The notes: generated by a model from the sequence alone, not told the origin. DNA of 64,000 nucleotides from Hyalangium versicolor (GCF_020103695.1 NZ_JAHXBF010000024.1:1-64000); one strand, 5' to 3'. Positions 18,401-28,358 are shown, counted from the stretch's first letter. Program-made: numbers and translations.

Positions 18401-21400
18401 ATGAGAAGATCTTCTGCTGCCTTCACCGGAGGGACGGCACGCCTCGTGCTGGCCCTCCTGCTCCTGGGCCCATGGACGGTCCCGGGCCCAGCTCCCGCGC
18501 GACGCCGTCATCCAGGACATCCAGGCGCCGGCATCGCTGGCCCCTGGCGAGAGTGGGCAGGTCCGGGTGCGCGTAACGAACACCGGGACCGAGACCTGGA
18601 CGACGGACTGGTTCCGCCTGGGCACGACGTTCGCCGCCGGTGAGGCCAATGCGGTGGAGTGGCTGCTGGGACCGTGCGGCGGGTACTCCCAAGGCCTCAC
18701 AGATGCGCGCGTGTACCTGTGCAACCCGTCGCACCGGGGCAGACCTACGACTTCGTGTTCGACGTGCGGATGCCCCAGGACGCCTCGGGCTCGCAGCGAT
18801 TCGGGGCCAAGATGGTGCGCGACGGTCTGCAGGGTGGGAGCTGGTTCGGGACTCCCGGCTTCCGGGACATAACGGTCGATGGAGGTGGCGGCTCCGGGGC
18901 GGACGTGGCCGTCACCCAGGTGTGATGGACGCCGGCAGCTCCACAGGCGGGGCAGCAGGTGCAGTTCCACGCCACGGTGCTCAACCAGGGCAATGAGACG
19001 ACGGGGGACATCGTCGGAGTGGGGTTCTCGATCGGCAGCTTCTACGGCTGGGCATCCAGTGGCAGCCGCTGGGACCTGGGGAGACCGCGACCATTGACAT
19101 GGACAGCGGAACCGCCGGCAATCGCTGGGTCCCCTCGAGCACGGGCACGTTCACGGTGACAGCCGTAACGGACGACATCAACCGGTTCCCGGAGTCGGAC
19201 GAGAACAACAACACACGCAGCGCGCAGGTCACCGTGGGTGGCGCGCCGCAGCCGCAGGCGGGCGTCGTCGTCACCGAGGTGTCGTGGACACCCGCGCAGC
19301 CGGAAGCGGGCCAGGCGGTCCAGTTCCACGCCAGGGTGGTCAACCAGGGCACCGCGGTGACCGGAGGCATCGTCGGCGTGGGCTTCGGGGTAGGCGTGTA
19401 CTATGGCTGGGGCTTCCGGGCCCCGATGCAGCCGGGAGAGACCGCCCTCATCTCGATGACCGGTGGGCCTTCCAATGGCCGCTGGTTCCCGCCCTCGACC
19501 GGGTCCCTTCAGGTGACCGCGAACGTGGATGATATCAACCGGTTCCCGGAGTCGGACGAGGGCAACAACACCCGCCAGGCCATGGTCACGGTGGGCGGCG
19601 GCGGCGGTCCCGGGCCGGTTGGGCCCAACAAGTTCGGCATTGGGATGGCCGGGTATGGCAACTCCACGCTCTACGATCGCGCTCGCGATCTCGTGGGCGA
19701 AGGGGGCTGGGTGCTGGCCATCTGCCCGGAGATCACCCTGGCGAACACCGGCGCGAGCGAGGACTGCAAGGGTGCCGTCCGGGAGATCACCACCCGCGGG
19801 CAGAACGTCATCGTCCGGCTCGCTCCACCCTGGGGCAACCAGATGATCTGCCACGACGCGGATCCGGGCTCGAACCGGCTGCGGTACCCACTCTTCGCCG
19901 CGAAGTACAAGATGGTTGTCGAGCAGCTGCTGGCGGCCATGGGAGGCCCCCAACGCAAGCTGGTGGCGCAGACCGGCAACGAGCTGAACCTCTGCTACGA
20001 GTGGGAGAGCAGCGAGGAGTACGAGTGGACCACCATGGCGCACGAGGTGGCCGCCTTCCAGCGCGACGTCGCGGACGCGCTCCAAACCCTCACCGACTCG
20101 CGGCTGGTGGTGGTCTGCGCTCCGCTGGCGCCTGGAGGGGCTGGGCGCTGTGTCCCTGTGGGGGACGCTTCGCCGGGCGCCACACATCCCCGGACTTCAT
20201 CCAGGAGGTGGTGAATGCCGTTCCGGGGCTGTTCAGCAAGTTCGACGGCTTCGGGTCGCACCCCTACCCCGCGGCGTACATCGGTTACTGGTACATGGTC
20301 CCGTTCGCCGAAGCGGGGACCGGGCTCCACGTCTACCGGAACGAGCTGCAGCGGGCGGGCGTGTCCTTGCCCGTCTACGCCACCGAGACGGGATGGCCTT
20401 CCATCTGGCGGGAGGCGGGCAAATACCGCGACTACTCGCACGAGCAGATCGGAAGCATGCTGGTCCAGGCCTTCACCTCCACCAGCGGTGGCTGGATGAA
20501 CGACTCCCGGGTCGCCGCGGTGACGCCGTACATGCTGGAGTGGACCGGCGAGTGGCAGCAGTTCGCGTGGCTCGACGAGAGCCTCAACGCGCGGGCCCAG
20601 TACCACGCGGTCCGCAACGCGCGGTGCCAGTACTTCGGTGGCCTGGGCTGCAACCCGGTGCAGAACACGGTGGGGCCGGGCACGAACCAGACATACGCGG
20701 TGGTGGTGCCCGCAGAGCAGGCGCTGGTGACCTTCTCCACGAGCTGGCCCGGCAGTGACGTGGTGATGACGCTCACCGCGCCCTCGGGCCGGGTCATCGG
20801 CCGGAGTACGAGCGCCCCGGACGTCAGCCATGCCGTGGGCGCGACCTTCGAGACCTATCGCATCAGCAACCCGGAGCCCGGGCCGTGGCAAGTCAACCTC
20901 TTCGGCGCGGACATCCCCTCGGCCTTCGAGCCGGTGGAGCTCAACATCACCGCCGAGCCTCACTCGCCAGGGGACACCACGGGGCCGGAGATCGTCCCCG
21001 TCGTCACAGGCACGGCCGGGGCCCACGGGTGGTACGTCAGCGACGTGGCCGTCTCCTTCCGCGTGAACGATCCCGAGTCCGGCATCGCCTCCACCTCGGG
21101 CTGCGGACGCACCGGGGTGAGCACGGAGACGCGGGGAATCTCGTTCACCTGCTCGGCGGCAAACGTGAACGGGCAGGAGAGCTCCGCCTCCGTCACGGTG
21201 AGGACCGACAAGACGCCGCCCTCCGCAGTGATGGCGGTGACCGGAGGGACTCCGGGCCTGAACGGCTGGTACATCAGCAATGTCACCGTGCGCACCTCCG
21301 GTGCGGGCACGGTCAGCTGCCCGGTGCTCTGCACCCCGGAGCAGCACCAGACCGAGGAGACCTCAGGCACGGTGCTCCACGGCTTCTGCACCAACGACGC

Positions 21401-21554
21401 CGGGCTGCAGGCCTCTGCCAGCCCGGTGCTCGTCAAGCTAGACAAGACGCCTCCCATGCTGTCCGGCACCCGCGCCCCGTCTCCGAACCCGCTGGGATGG
21501 AACAACACGGACGTGGCCGGAGCACAGGAAGGACAGGAGCCCGCTTGGGTGTAG
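18401..21554 (+). pseudogene. decayed CARDB / glycoside-hydrolase secreted protein
   Basis: An ATG at 18401 opens a signal peptide (LVLALLLLGPWTVPGPAPA). The protein then continues only by changing frame at about 18505, about 18730 and about 19075, passing an in-frame TGA near 18923, and shifting again near 20150. Joined, it gives an NPCBM/CARDB-like domain with three VSWTP...F.A.V.NQG repeats. A glycosidase-like domain with SHPYPAAYIGYW and YATETGWPS (likely catalytic Glu) follows, then a C-terminal Ig-like region with DKTPP repeats. The frame ends abruptly at 21554, shortly before repeat copy 2, in what should be the middle of an Ig-like unit. Several independent lesions make a real pseudogene more likely than a sequencing error. 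Confidence 0.75.
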
Positions 21555-21631
21555 CGGGCGGGAGCAGAGCGGGAGGTGAGGGCCGCTGACGGGAGCCCAT
21601 GAGCCGCACGCCGAGCCGGCGCACAAGCCTT

Positions 21632-22023
21632 TCATCTCCAGCAGACACACTCCTGCCCGGCCCTGCCGCTTTCCCAGCAGGGGCGCACCGGGGGCCGGGC
21701 TCTCTTGGCTGGCTGGGGCGGCTTGAGCTTCAACACCACGCGCTCTCGGGCGGCCCTCGCGCAGGCGCCAGGTGTGCACTCGCCGGGGGCAACCCCAGGG
21801 GCTCCTCAATCGCTCTCACCCCTCCGGCTCCCTTCACCTACACCAACACCCTTAAGCCTGCCTCCACACCTCAAGCTCGCCAACACTTCCAGCGCGAATC
21901 TCCTGCGCACCAGCCCGGCACAGTCCAAACGCCGTGTGCGCTCCTTCCAAAGGCTCCTCCTCCGTCGTGCCAAACGCGGGGCGCTCCTCCTCCTGCCCAG
22001 GCTCCGCACCTGCTTGAGGGAGC
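21632..22023. repeat. ~391-bp direct repeat, copy 2 (uninterrupted)
   Basis: This is the second copy of the repeat at 13972-14444, in the same orientation 7.66 kb away, without the MITE. It begins TCATCTCCAGCAGACACAC and ends GCTTGAGGGAGC. Its left side follows the cut end of the glycosidase pseudogene, and its right side coincides with the loss of the 3' end of a minus-strand gene. Confidence 0.85.
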
Positions 22024-22511
22024 CCCCTTCGGATCCGCTGCCTCCAGCCGAGCCCACAGCGCCAACAGGGCCGCCTCGCCTCGAGGCCAGCGCCGTCCCA
22101 GCTCGCGCAGCTGCGAGTCCTCGAGCGTGTGCAGCCCCGCGTCAGGCCTGAGTGGTGTGGGGAAGAGGGAGGCCAGGAACTGGCCGAAGTCTACGGCCTC
22201 GCGCACCGCAGGCTGGGTGTCTGGCAACAGCTCCGCCATGCGCGACTCCCACACGCCGGGGGCAAATCGTGACGCGAGGAGGCCCAGCTGCAAGTCCAGC
22301 ACCGACAGCAGTTGGAGCAGGGGAGCTTCCGCACCAGCTCTGCCTGGAGAGCGTGCACTTCGTGCATGCAGCGGACGATGGGCGCCGCGTCGGGCCACTG
22401 CTCGGCCTGAGCGCGGCGGAGTGCGCCGGCAAGGACTTCTTCCACCTTGGGCTCTTCCTCGAGATGTGCCTTCCAGGAGCGCCACCAGACTCCCTGGAGC
22501 AACACCATCAC
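22024..22511 (-). pseudogene. frameshifted, 3'-truncated hypothetical gene
   Basis: Starting at 22511 the frame reads MMVLLQGVWWRSWKAHLEEE to ELVRKLP, then loses its frame near 22325. The adjacent frame continues sensibly as LLQLLSVLDLQLGLLASRF through to WARLEAADPKGAP, where it runs into repeat copy 2. The start overlaps the stop of the gene upstream on the same strand, so the two were an operon. The helical product is not recognised. Confidence 0.6.
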
Positions 22512-23026
22512 GGACGAACCCTATTCAGCGGCAAGAGCTGGTCCTCTTCGAGGGGCCACATCGTGTCCGCCCTTCGCACCGCCAGCGTGTCGTCGTAGGG
22601 AAACGAGTCGTCCCACGGGCCCTCGTACGTCACGAAGCAGCGATGCACCAGCAGCTCGCGCCGAGGGCCGATGGGCAGGTCCCGGTTCGAACTGCTGGTG
22701 CTCTCGAACGAGGCTGGGTCCGCAAGATCGGACTCTCCCCCCGCGTTGAAGATGACGCAGTCACGCTCCTCGTAGTCGAAGCGAAACCGGGTCCTCCAGC
22801 GTGAGTTGGAACCCCAGCCATGGGATAGGTCCTTCACCTCTCGCCGCATCCGCTCGTGCGTGAAGTAGAGCGGAGAGCGGTCCGCCACCCTCTTGTGGAT
22901 CTGGAAGTCGGGGTGGCAGACGACGTCCACAGCGCAGCGGGAGAAGATCAGCTCTCCCCACCGAAGGCCCGGCCAGTAGCTCCGGCCCAGCTGGATTCCT
23001 TCCTCGCGTCGCGTCCAGTTCCCCAC
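22508..23026 (-). CDS. hypothetical protein, possibly 5'-truncated
   Basis: The 172-aa product begins at a GTG (MGNWTRREEGIQLGRSYWPG) nine bases after the stop of the preceding gene in the same frame. It is rich in Trp, Arg and Asp, with no signal peptide. The last residues, EEDQLLPLNRVRP, overlap the start of the broken downstream gene, showing translational coupling. I do not recognise the family. The abrupt N-terminus and weak start suggest that part of the gene may be missing. Confidence 0.5.
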   Translation of the reverse strand: MGNWTRREEGIQLGRSYWPGLRWGELIFSRCAVDVVCHPDFQIHKRVADRSPLYFTHERMRREVKDLSHGWGSNSRWRTRFRFDYEERDCVIFNAGGESDLADPASFESTSSSNRDLPIGPRRELLVHRCFVTYEGPWDDSFPYDDTLAVRRADTMWPLEEDQLLPLNRVRP

Positions 23027-23035
23027 TTCGACGAT

Positions 23036-23455
23036 TTATTGCAACACGGCCGCAACCGTGTTGGTCACGCAATAGAGACGACCGCCGTTGTCGTAGATCT
23101 GGGCATAGCGGAGGTAGGTTCCGCTCAATCCGCCTGACGGGGGATTCTGGTATCCGGTCAGCACGGACGTCCCATAGCCGAAGGTGCCAGGGTAGCCTTC
23201 GCCGCTCGGTGGAATATCGGCGACGCCGTTCTTGCTGCCCTGGAACACGACCGTGAAGGACGTGGGAGGCCAGTACGCCGGCAATGGCGAGAACTCGGGC
23301 CTGAGGGTGATATTGATGGTGAATGTGAAGACCTGGCCGAGCGGAATATAGGACCCCGGGTTCACATTGAGTGAGCAATAGGCATCTGCTCGCGCTTCGC
23401 TCGTTGCGAGCGCGGACATCAACACAGCGGCAGCCAGAATCGACTTGAGCTTCAT
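23036..23455 (-). CDS. small secreted hypothetical protein
   Basis: The 139-aa protein starts MKLKSILAAAVLMSALATSE, a clear signal peptide with a probable AxA cleavage (EARADA). AAGGA lies six bases before the ATG, which decides the start. The mature ~115 residues are beta-rich with two Cys (AYCSLN near the start, RLYCVTN near the end) that could form a disulfide. No known domain is recognised. Confidence 0.65.
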   Translation of the reverse strand: MKLKSILAAAVLMSALATSEARADAYCSLNVNPGSYIPLGQVFTFTINITLRPEFSPLPAYWPPTSFTVVFQGSKNGVADIPPSGEGYPGTFGYGTSVLTGYQNPPSGGLSGTYLRYAQIYDNGGRLYCVTNTVAAVLQ

Positions 23456-23811
23456 GGGGGGTCCTTGTGGCCGGGGGGCTGGTGCGAGGATAGGGGAATC
23501 GCAGTGTCGAGCATAGGTCAGTGATGCGTAGCCGCTCATCCACTTCGCTCAAGGATGGAAGCAATCTCCCGGAAACGCGGGCCAACGATCCGCGTGACTG
23601 CGGCTCGTCTTGCGGGACAACGCCTCGAATTGACAAGGACTCCAGCCGTCGCAAGGGCCTGGACGCGCTCTCTCTCCGCGATCGAAATCCCGCGCTTTCA
23701 ATGCCAAGAGCATGAAGCCGCGCTGAGCGCCTGACACACTCGTGTGAGCAGAGCCGTACGCCCTGCGGGGTATCGCCTCGGCTCTCCCCCTTCTCTATTG
23801 AAGGTCGGGAC
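23456..23811. other. 356-bp intergenic region upstream of the pseudopilin operon
   Basis: I see no supported gene here. The only structure I can point to is a dyad near 23733-23750, TGACACACTCGTGTGAG, about 60 bp before the start of the TadE-like operon. It resembles the TGACA...TGTCA sites elsewhere in the window but is less perfect. No -24/-12 promoter was found. Confidence 0.3.
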
Positions 23812-24612
23812 ATGGCCGATACCTCGATACAGAACGCTGGAGGGCAAGGTCCCCGGTGCGCTGGCCAGTCCGGTCAGGCGGCGGTGGAAGCCGCGCTGAC
23901 GCTACCGCTCACGGTGTTCCTCATCCTGGGCCTCCTCCAGCTCTTCCTCATGATGCAGGCGCGCATCATGGCCGAGTACGCGGCCTTCCGAGCCACCCGG
24001 GCCGGCAGTGTCCGCCACGGCGACTGCGAGGCGATGACCCACGCGGCCATCCTCGCCCTGCTGCCCACCTTCCATAGCTACCTGGGCAGCGGGTTGAGCG
24101 GCTCGCCCGCGGACAAGCTCGGCCAGGCGTTCGGGCTGCGCAAGGGCAACGCGTACACCCCGGGCTGGGACGGCAACCACAACGGCTCCATCGTCTGGAT
24201 CGTCCGTGAATCCCCCCAAGGCTTCGCGGCCCGGGAGGACAAGGACTTCGACGAGCCTCGCTCCGCGGAGCAGAACGACGCGATGCGCCTGGAGACCCGG
24301 CTGGTCTTCTGGTTCCCACTGAAGGTGCCCTTCGCCAACTGGGTCATCAGCCGGATGATGCTCTCGTACTGGGGCTACAAGAACGACACGGCCCAGGACC
24401 CGCTGATGCTCGCGCGGAAGACTCGCTGGAAGGCGAGCACCGTGAACACCATGACCCTGGAGACGGCTGTCCAGGGTGAGCTGCTCCACCGGGTGGCCAG
24501 CGCGCAGTACGTCATTCCCATTCACGCCTCGGCCTCGTTGCGGATGATGACGCCTGCGCAAGGCCGCTACTTCCTCACCCAGAACTGTCCCCCGGCGCCG
24601 GAGACCTTATGA
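23812..24612 (+). CDS. TadE-family pseudopilin-like protein
   Basis: The 266-aa protein has the TadE signature SGQAAVEAALTLPLTVFLILGLLQLFLMMQ at residues ~22-52: a Gln-Ala-Val-Glu motif directly before one hydrophobic helix. Proteins of this type are minor pseudopilins of Flp/Tad pili or related secretion systems. The remainder is extracytoplasmic. The gene overlaps the next by four bases (ATGA), so the two are translationally coupled. No TadA/B/C motor gene is in the window, so this appears to be a detached accessory cluster. Confidence 0.65.
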   Translation: MADTSIQNAGGQGPRCAGQSGQAAVEAALTLPLTVFLILGLLQLFLMMQARIMAEYAAFRATRAGSVRHGDCEAMTHAAILALLPTFHSYLGSGLSGSPADKLGQAFGLRKGNAYTPGWDGNHNGSIVWIVRESPQGFAAREDKDFDEPRSAEQNDAMRLETRLVFWFPLKVPFANWVISRMMLSYWGYKNDTAQDPLMLARKTRWKASTVNTMTLETAVQGELLHRVASAQYVIPIHASASLRMMTPAQGRYFLTQNCPPAPETL

Positions 24613-26237
24613 AGAGGGATACTCGAGTCCGCGGGCAGACCCTGCTGCTCTTCGCGCTCACGATGCTGCTCACCACGCTGCTGGTGCTGATGACGCTCTC
24701 CCTCAGCACCCGGGTGAAGGAGAAGATGGAGCTGGATGCGGTGGCGGACGCGGCGGCCTACAGCAACGCCGTCGTCACCGCGCGCGCCTTCAACGAGATC
24801 GCCCTGCTGAGCCGGGCGCAGATCGGCAAGATGGTGTCCCTGGCCGCGGTCCAGAGCCTCATCTCCTGGAGCAGCTACTACCGGGCCCAGGTCGAGGCGG
24901 CGCGCAAGTCCTATACGATCGCGCAGATTCCGTATGATCTCCTCGAGGCGTCGTGCTGTGTGGAGGACTCGCCCTGTCCGGCCGAGTGCGCGTGCGCCAC
25001 CAAGGCCATCCTGGACATCTCCCAGTCGCGCAGCGAGCTGGAGCTGTATCAGCAGCAGCTCCAGGGCAAGTGGGAGAGTCTCGACAAGGGCGCGGCGGGC
25101 CAGGCGCGGTTGCTCCAGCATGCGACGACGTTCCTCTATATCGCTCAGCTCGAGCGGTACGACCGGATCCGGCAGAAGCTCGGCAGACACGCGGTGGCCG
25201 ACGACATCGTGGACAAGGCCCGAGCCGGCAGCGCCTGGCCCAACGAGTGGAGCGCCCCCAGCGACGCCAACGAGGTAGGGCAGGACGAGGCGGTGGGGAT
25301 TCCCCTCCTCAGCGGTCTGGGCGGAGCCGCGCTGCCCATCACCCCGCTGAACTCGCACCATGTCTATGCCGCCATGGGGAGCCGGGGATTCTCCTTCACC
25401 ACGATGCGCACCATGGGGGCGGAGATCCTCACCCTGCAGCTTCAGCAGAAGCTGACGAAGCCCGACACCGTCGTCATCACCAACGCGGGCAGCTCCTACT
25501 TCGCCAAGACCCAGAACCACGGAAAGCTGTTCCCCAGTGACGCGTTCGCCTGGGCGGATGACCACGCGGGGCAGGGCATCGCCAATACCGTGACCTTCAA
25601 CCGGGGACAGTCCCCTTGTCCTCCCTCCTCCGTGGGCGTAGCCGGCGCCTTCGCCTTCTTGAAGTCCACCGACAGCGGCGACTCCTCGGACACTCACACC
25701 TGGAATCCCGGCTTCAGCGCCGAGGAGCCAGAGCGGCATGACCTGGGGATGTGCGTCGGAAGCTGTCCGAGCGTCTGGCCCCTCTTCGTGGACTACAACC
25801 CCGCGCACCTCGTGACGGGGGACGACAACCTCTGGGGTCAGCCCAAGAACCAGGCCGTCATCCAGCGCGACTACTCGCAGCGGCTCGGCAACCCGGATCC
25901 CTGGGCCCTCTTCTTCCCGGTCCGCTTCACCCACGGCGCCGACTCGATGGACTCGCAGTTCGATGCCCGAGGAATCCGGCTGGGGCCACGGAACGGGAAC
26001 CTCGACATCAGCAAGCAGACGGCCCTGTCGACGGGCCTCGCCTACTACCACCGCCATGGCCACTGGCGTGAGCCGCCCAACCTGCTCAACCCCTACTGGC
26101 GCGCCACGCTGGTGCCCTTCGATGTGGATGAGGATGGGCCGAAGGACGTGCGGAAGTCGCTCGACCGTGCAGGGGTGAGCTGGGCGAATGAGGCCTTTCA
26201 GTCCCTGGTGAACCATGGCTACAGAGGAGGGCCATGA
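24609..26237 (+). CDS. TadG-like pseudopilin/assembly protein
   Basis: The 542-aa protein starts MKRDTRVRGQTLLLFALTML, with the GQTL motif before a single N-terminal membrane helix (residues ~8-32), and then ADAAAYSNAVVTARAFN. This 'DAAA.' segment after the helix is typical of Tad-associated putative Flp-pilus assembly (TadG-like) proteins. A Cys cluster (CCVEDSPCPAECAC) near residue 118 suggests disulfides in the exported part. It overlaps the upstream gene at ATGA, and the downstream start is one base after its stop. Confidence 0.6.
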   Translation: MKRDTRVRGQTLLLFALTMLLTTLLVLMTLSLSTRVKEKMELDAVADAAAYSNAVVTARAFNEIALLSRAQIGKMVSLAAVQSLISWSSYYRAQVEAARKSYTIAQIPYDLLEASCCVEDSPCPAECACATKAILDISQSRSELELYQQQLQGKWESLDKGAAGQARLLQHATTFLYIAQLERYDRIRQKLGRHAVADDIVDKARAGSAWPNEWSAPSDANEVGQDEAVGIPLLSGLGGAALPITPLNSHHVYAAMGSRGFSFTTMRTMGAEILTLQLQQKLTKPDTVVITNAGSSYFAKTQNHGKLFPSDAFAWADDHAGQGIANTVTFNRGQSPCPPSSVGVAGAFAFLKSTDSGDSSDTHTWNPGFSAEEPERHDLGMCVGSCPSVWPLFVDYNPAHLVTGDDNLWGQPKNQAVIQRDYSQRLGNPDPWALFFPVRFTHGADSMDSQFDARGIRLGPRNGNLDISKQTALSTGLAYYHRHGHWREPPNLLNPYWRATLVPFDVDEDGPKDVRKSLDRAGVSWANEAFQSLVNHGYRGGP

Positions 26238-26238
26238 G

Positions 26239-27210
26239 ATGGCACGCGTCCGCGCTTCCCGTCGCCTCCGAGGTCAAGCCGTGGTGGAGTTGGCCCTCGG
26301 CCTCACCGTCTTCGTCACGGTCCTGATGTTCGCCATCCACTTCGCGGAGGTGGGGTACATCTCGTTGAAGGTGACCGAGGCTTCGCACTCAGCGATGTTG
26401 GATGCCACAGGCTACAAGCTGCACGACTGGCCCCAGGATGATGGGCCCGCCACCTTCGCGGCCCTGCAGGCCGGCCAGAAGGCAGACGAGCGTTACAAGG
26501 ACTTCGACAGCCGCCGCTCCAGCGCTGGCAGTGGCACGCTCACCCAGGTCTTCACCCAGGCCACTGGCATGAGCGTGAGCTGCCAGATAGGTGGCGGCCC
26601 TGGCTTCGGCCCTGGCTTCCTCACTCAGGATGCCTACAGCGACAACGGGGGCATGACGTGCCTGTCCTCGGCGGACATCACGGCCATCCGGTTGCCCACC
26701 GAGTTCCTCGAGCATGCCAACCAAGGCTTCTTCTCGCGGCAGCACTACAAGCCCACGCCCATCCACGTGTGCGGCATCGGCCGCGCTGCGGGAGGCAGTT
26801 GCCCAGGGCAGCTCACGACGATGCTGGATGACTGGGGCCTGTCCGGTGGCAGCGAGGGGAGGATGTGCGCGCTCATCCCCGACATGCCACTGCCGTGCGC
26901 GAACAAGGCGTTCTGGAAGATGGCTGCCAGCGTGCACCTCAGGTCCGGCGCGGGGCTGGGCTTTGCAGGCAGCACCTTGGCGCAGAGCATCGTCGGCATG
27001 CTGCCCTTTCCGTTCTTCTTCGGTGGCGAGAACGCCTTCTGGATGAGCGCCATGGGCGAGGAGTCCGGCATGGTGCAGCCGCTCCCAAGTGAGGGGTGGA
27101 TCGCGTGGCCCACCTCGCCGGGGCTGGTTCCGGGTGGCCTCAGCGGCATCCCCTACACCGTGGCGTACTTCCAGCGGGACAGTTGCTTCCTCGGAAAGGA
27201 CTGTCCGTGA
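26239..27210 (+). CDS. second TadE-like pseudopilin protein
   Basis: The 323-aa product begins MARVRASRRLRGQAVVELAL. The RGQAVVELALGLTVFVTVLMFAIHFAEVG stretch is the TadE motif: GQ-x-VVE before one membrane helix. I chose the ATG at 26239 because GGAGGG lies seven bases upstream and it starts one base beyond the upstream stop. The mature part has several Cys and is predicted outside the membrane. Its stop overlaps the GTG of the next gene, extending the operon. Confidence 0.65.
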   Translation: MARVRASRRLRGQAVVELALGLTVFVTVLMFAIHFAEVGYISLKVTEASHSAMLDATGYKLHDWPQDDGPATFAALQAGQKADERYKDFDSRRSSAGSGTLTQVFTQATGMSVSCQIGGGPGFGPGFLTQDAYSDNGGMTCLSSADITAIRLPTEFLEHANQGFFSRQHYKPTPIHVCGIGRAAGGSCPGQLTTMLDDWGLSGGSEGRMCALIPDMPLPCANKAFWKMAASVHLRSGAGLGFAGSTLAQSIVGMLPFPFFFGGENAFWMSAMGEESGMVQPLPSEGWIAWPTSPGLVPGGLSGIPYTVAYFQRDSCFLGKDCP

Positions 27211-27899
27211 GGCGCTGGGCACAGGGGTGGGGGCTGGTCATGACGCTGGTGGCCTCTGGAGCGGCCGCCGCTCCCACCGCGCGGCCCATGTTTCACTGGG
27301 ACGTGCCGGGTCTCCTCCAATGGGTGGACGCTGCTGGCGTCCAGGTGTCCGACGGCGTGCCCATCCGCCTGGACATGGCTCGCTCGAAGCTGCCCGTGGA
27401 GGAGCTGGTCCAGCACTTTGCCAACGCCTTCCAGAAGGCCGGGCTCTTCATTCCCCCAGACTCCGCACGGGCGCAGGCCCTGCAACAGCCTCAACTCACC
27501 GCGCTCGATCCCGAGCGGATGGTCGCCTACACCGTCATCTTCCAGCGCAACCCGGATAAGACCGTGACGCTCCTCCTGGGCACGTCAGATCTGTCCCACT
27601 ACGAGCCGGCGAAGGGAAGCTCACTCGACTGGGCGCCGCTGCCTCCTGAGGCGCAGGTGATGGTGCGCACGGACATGGAGGGCGGTCAGAGCGCTGTCTT
27701 CTCCATCGCCGCCTCGGAGGCACAGGTGATGGCCTTCTATCGGGACACGATGAAGCAAGCGGGCTTCGTCGAGGAGGAGCCCGGCCAGTTCCGCCGCGGC
27801 TCAGAGACGATCCATGTCTTCACCCAGAGCCAGGACGGCAGGCTGTCGGTCAGTCTCACGCGCCATCTGGGAGAGCAGGGGGGCGCGCTCACACGCTGA
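27207..27899 (+). CDS. exported hypothetical protein in the pseudopilin operon
   Basis: The gene starts at a GTG overlapping the upstream TGA (GTGA), preceded by GGAAAGG. The 230-aa product has a signal-like N-terminus (WGLVMTLVASGAAAAPTARP), so it is probably periplasmic or secreted. Two similar halves contain PVEELVQHFANAFQKAGLFI and QVMAFYRDTMKQAGFVEEEP, both helix patterns that usually precede a small alpha/beta domain. The family is not recognised. Its place as fourth gene of the operon suggests a role with the pseudopilin proteins. Confidence 0.6.
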   Translation: MRRWAQGWGLVMTLVASGAAAAPTARPMFHWDVPGLLQWVDAAGVQVSDGVPIRLDMARSKLPVEELVQHFANAFQKAGLFIPPDSARAQALQQPQLTALDPERMVAYTVIFQRNPDKTVTLLLGTSDLSHYEPAKGSSLDWAPLPPEAQVMVRTDMEGGQSAVFSIAASEAQVMAFYRDTMKQAGFVEEEPGQFRRGSETIHVFTQSQDGRLSVSLTRHLGEQGGALTR

Positions 27900-27962
27900 G
27901 CTGAATCACGTCGCGGTTCACGCCGGCGGCCCCGATGGAGGGCTCCGGCAGGAGGAGAAGGA

Positions 27963-28271
27963 ATGCACTCGATCCTGAAGACACGGACCCAGGGGTGGCT
28001 CGGAGCTCTGATCGCGGCGACACTGGCCGCTGGCAACACCGGGGCCGCGCCTCACAAGAAGCACCAGGACAAGCAGGTCGCCTGTTTGCAGAGCTGCAAC
28101 GGAGGCATCGAACAGAAGATGCGCTCCTGCATGGAGAGCTGTCCCAAACCTGGGCAAGGCAAGATGGAGGAGTTCCAGGCGTGCTCCCAGCGCTGCACCG
28201 AGAGCCTCAACACCAACGCCTGCTACAACCGTTGCGAGCGCGAAGGGCAGAAGCACCGCCCCGGCCCTTGA
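27963..28271 (+). CDS. small exported protein with four CX3C motifs
   Basis: The 102-aa protein has a signal peptide (GWLGALIAATLAAGNTGAA) and a strong ribosome binding site (GGAGGAGAAGGA directly before the ATG). The mature ~70 residues hold four regularly placed CX3C pairs: CLQSC, CMESC, CSQRC and CYNRC. Paired CX3C motifs on helices usually form disulfide-linked helical hairpins. It is the last gene of the TadE/TadG-like cluster, 63 bp after the previous stop. Confidence 0.6.
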   Translation: MHSILKTRTQGWLGALIAATLAAGNTGAAPHKKHQDKQVACLQSCNGGIEQKMRSCMESCPKPGQGKMEEFQACSQRCTESLNTNACYNRCEREGQKHRPGP

Positions 28272-28358
28272 GCATGTACTCGAACAACGCGAGCTTTGCC
28301 TCCTCACGCGTCCGGAAACTGCTCGAGGGCCCGAGGCCACCGCCCCTGATCCGGGGTG

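Noticed and set aside
22024..22485. A single 204-aa minus-strand protein from 22485
   Set aside because: Its first ~50 residues are out of frame with the natural N-terminus (MMVLLQGVWW...) and its last ~40 lie in the repeat; it is a shadow produced by the frameshift.
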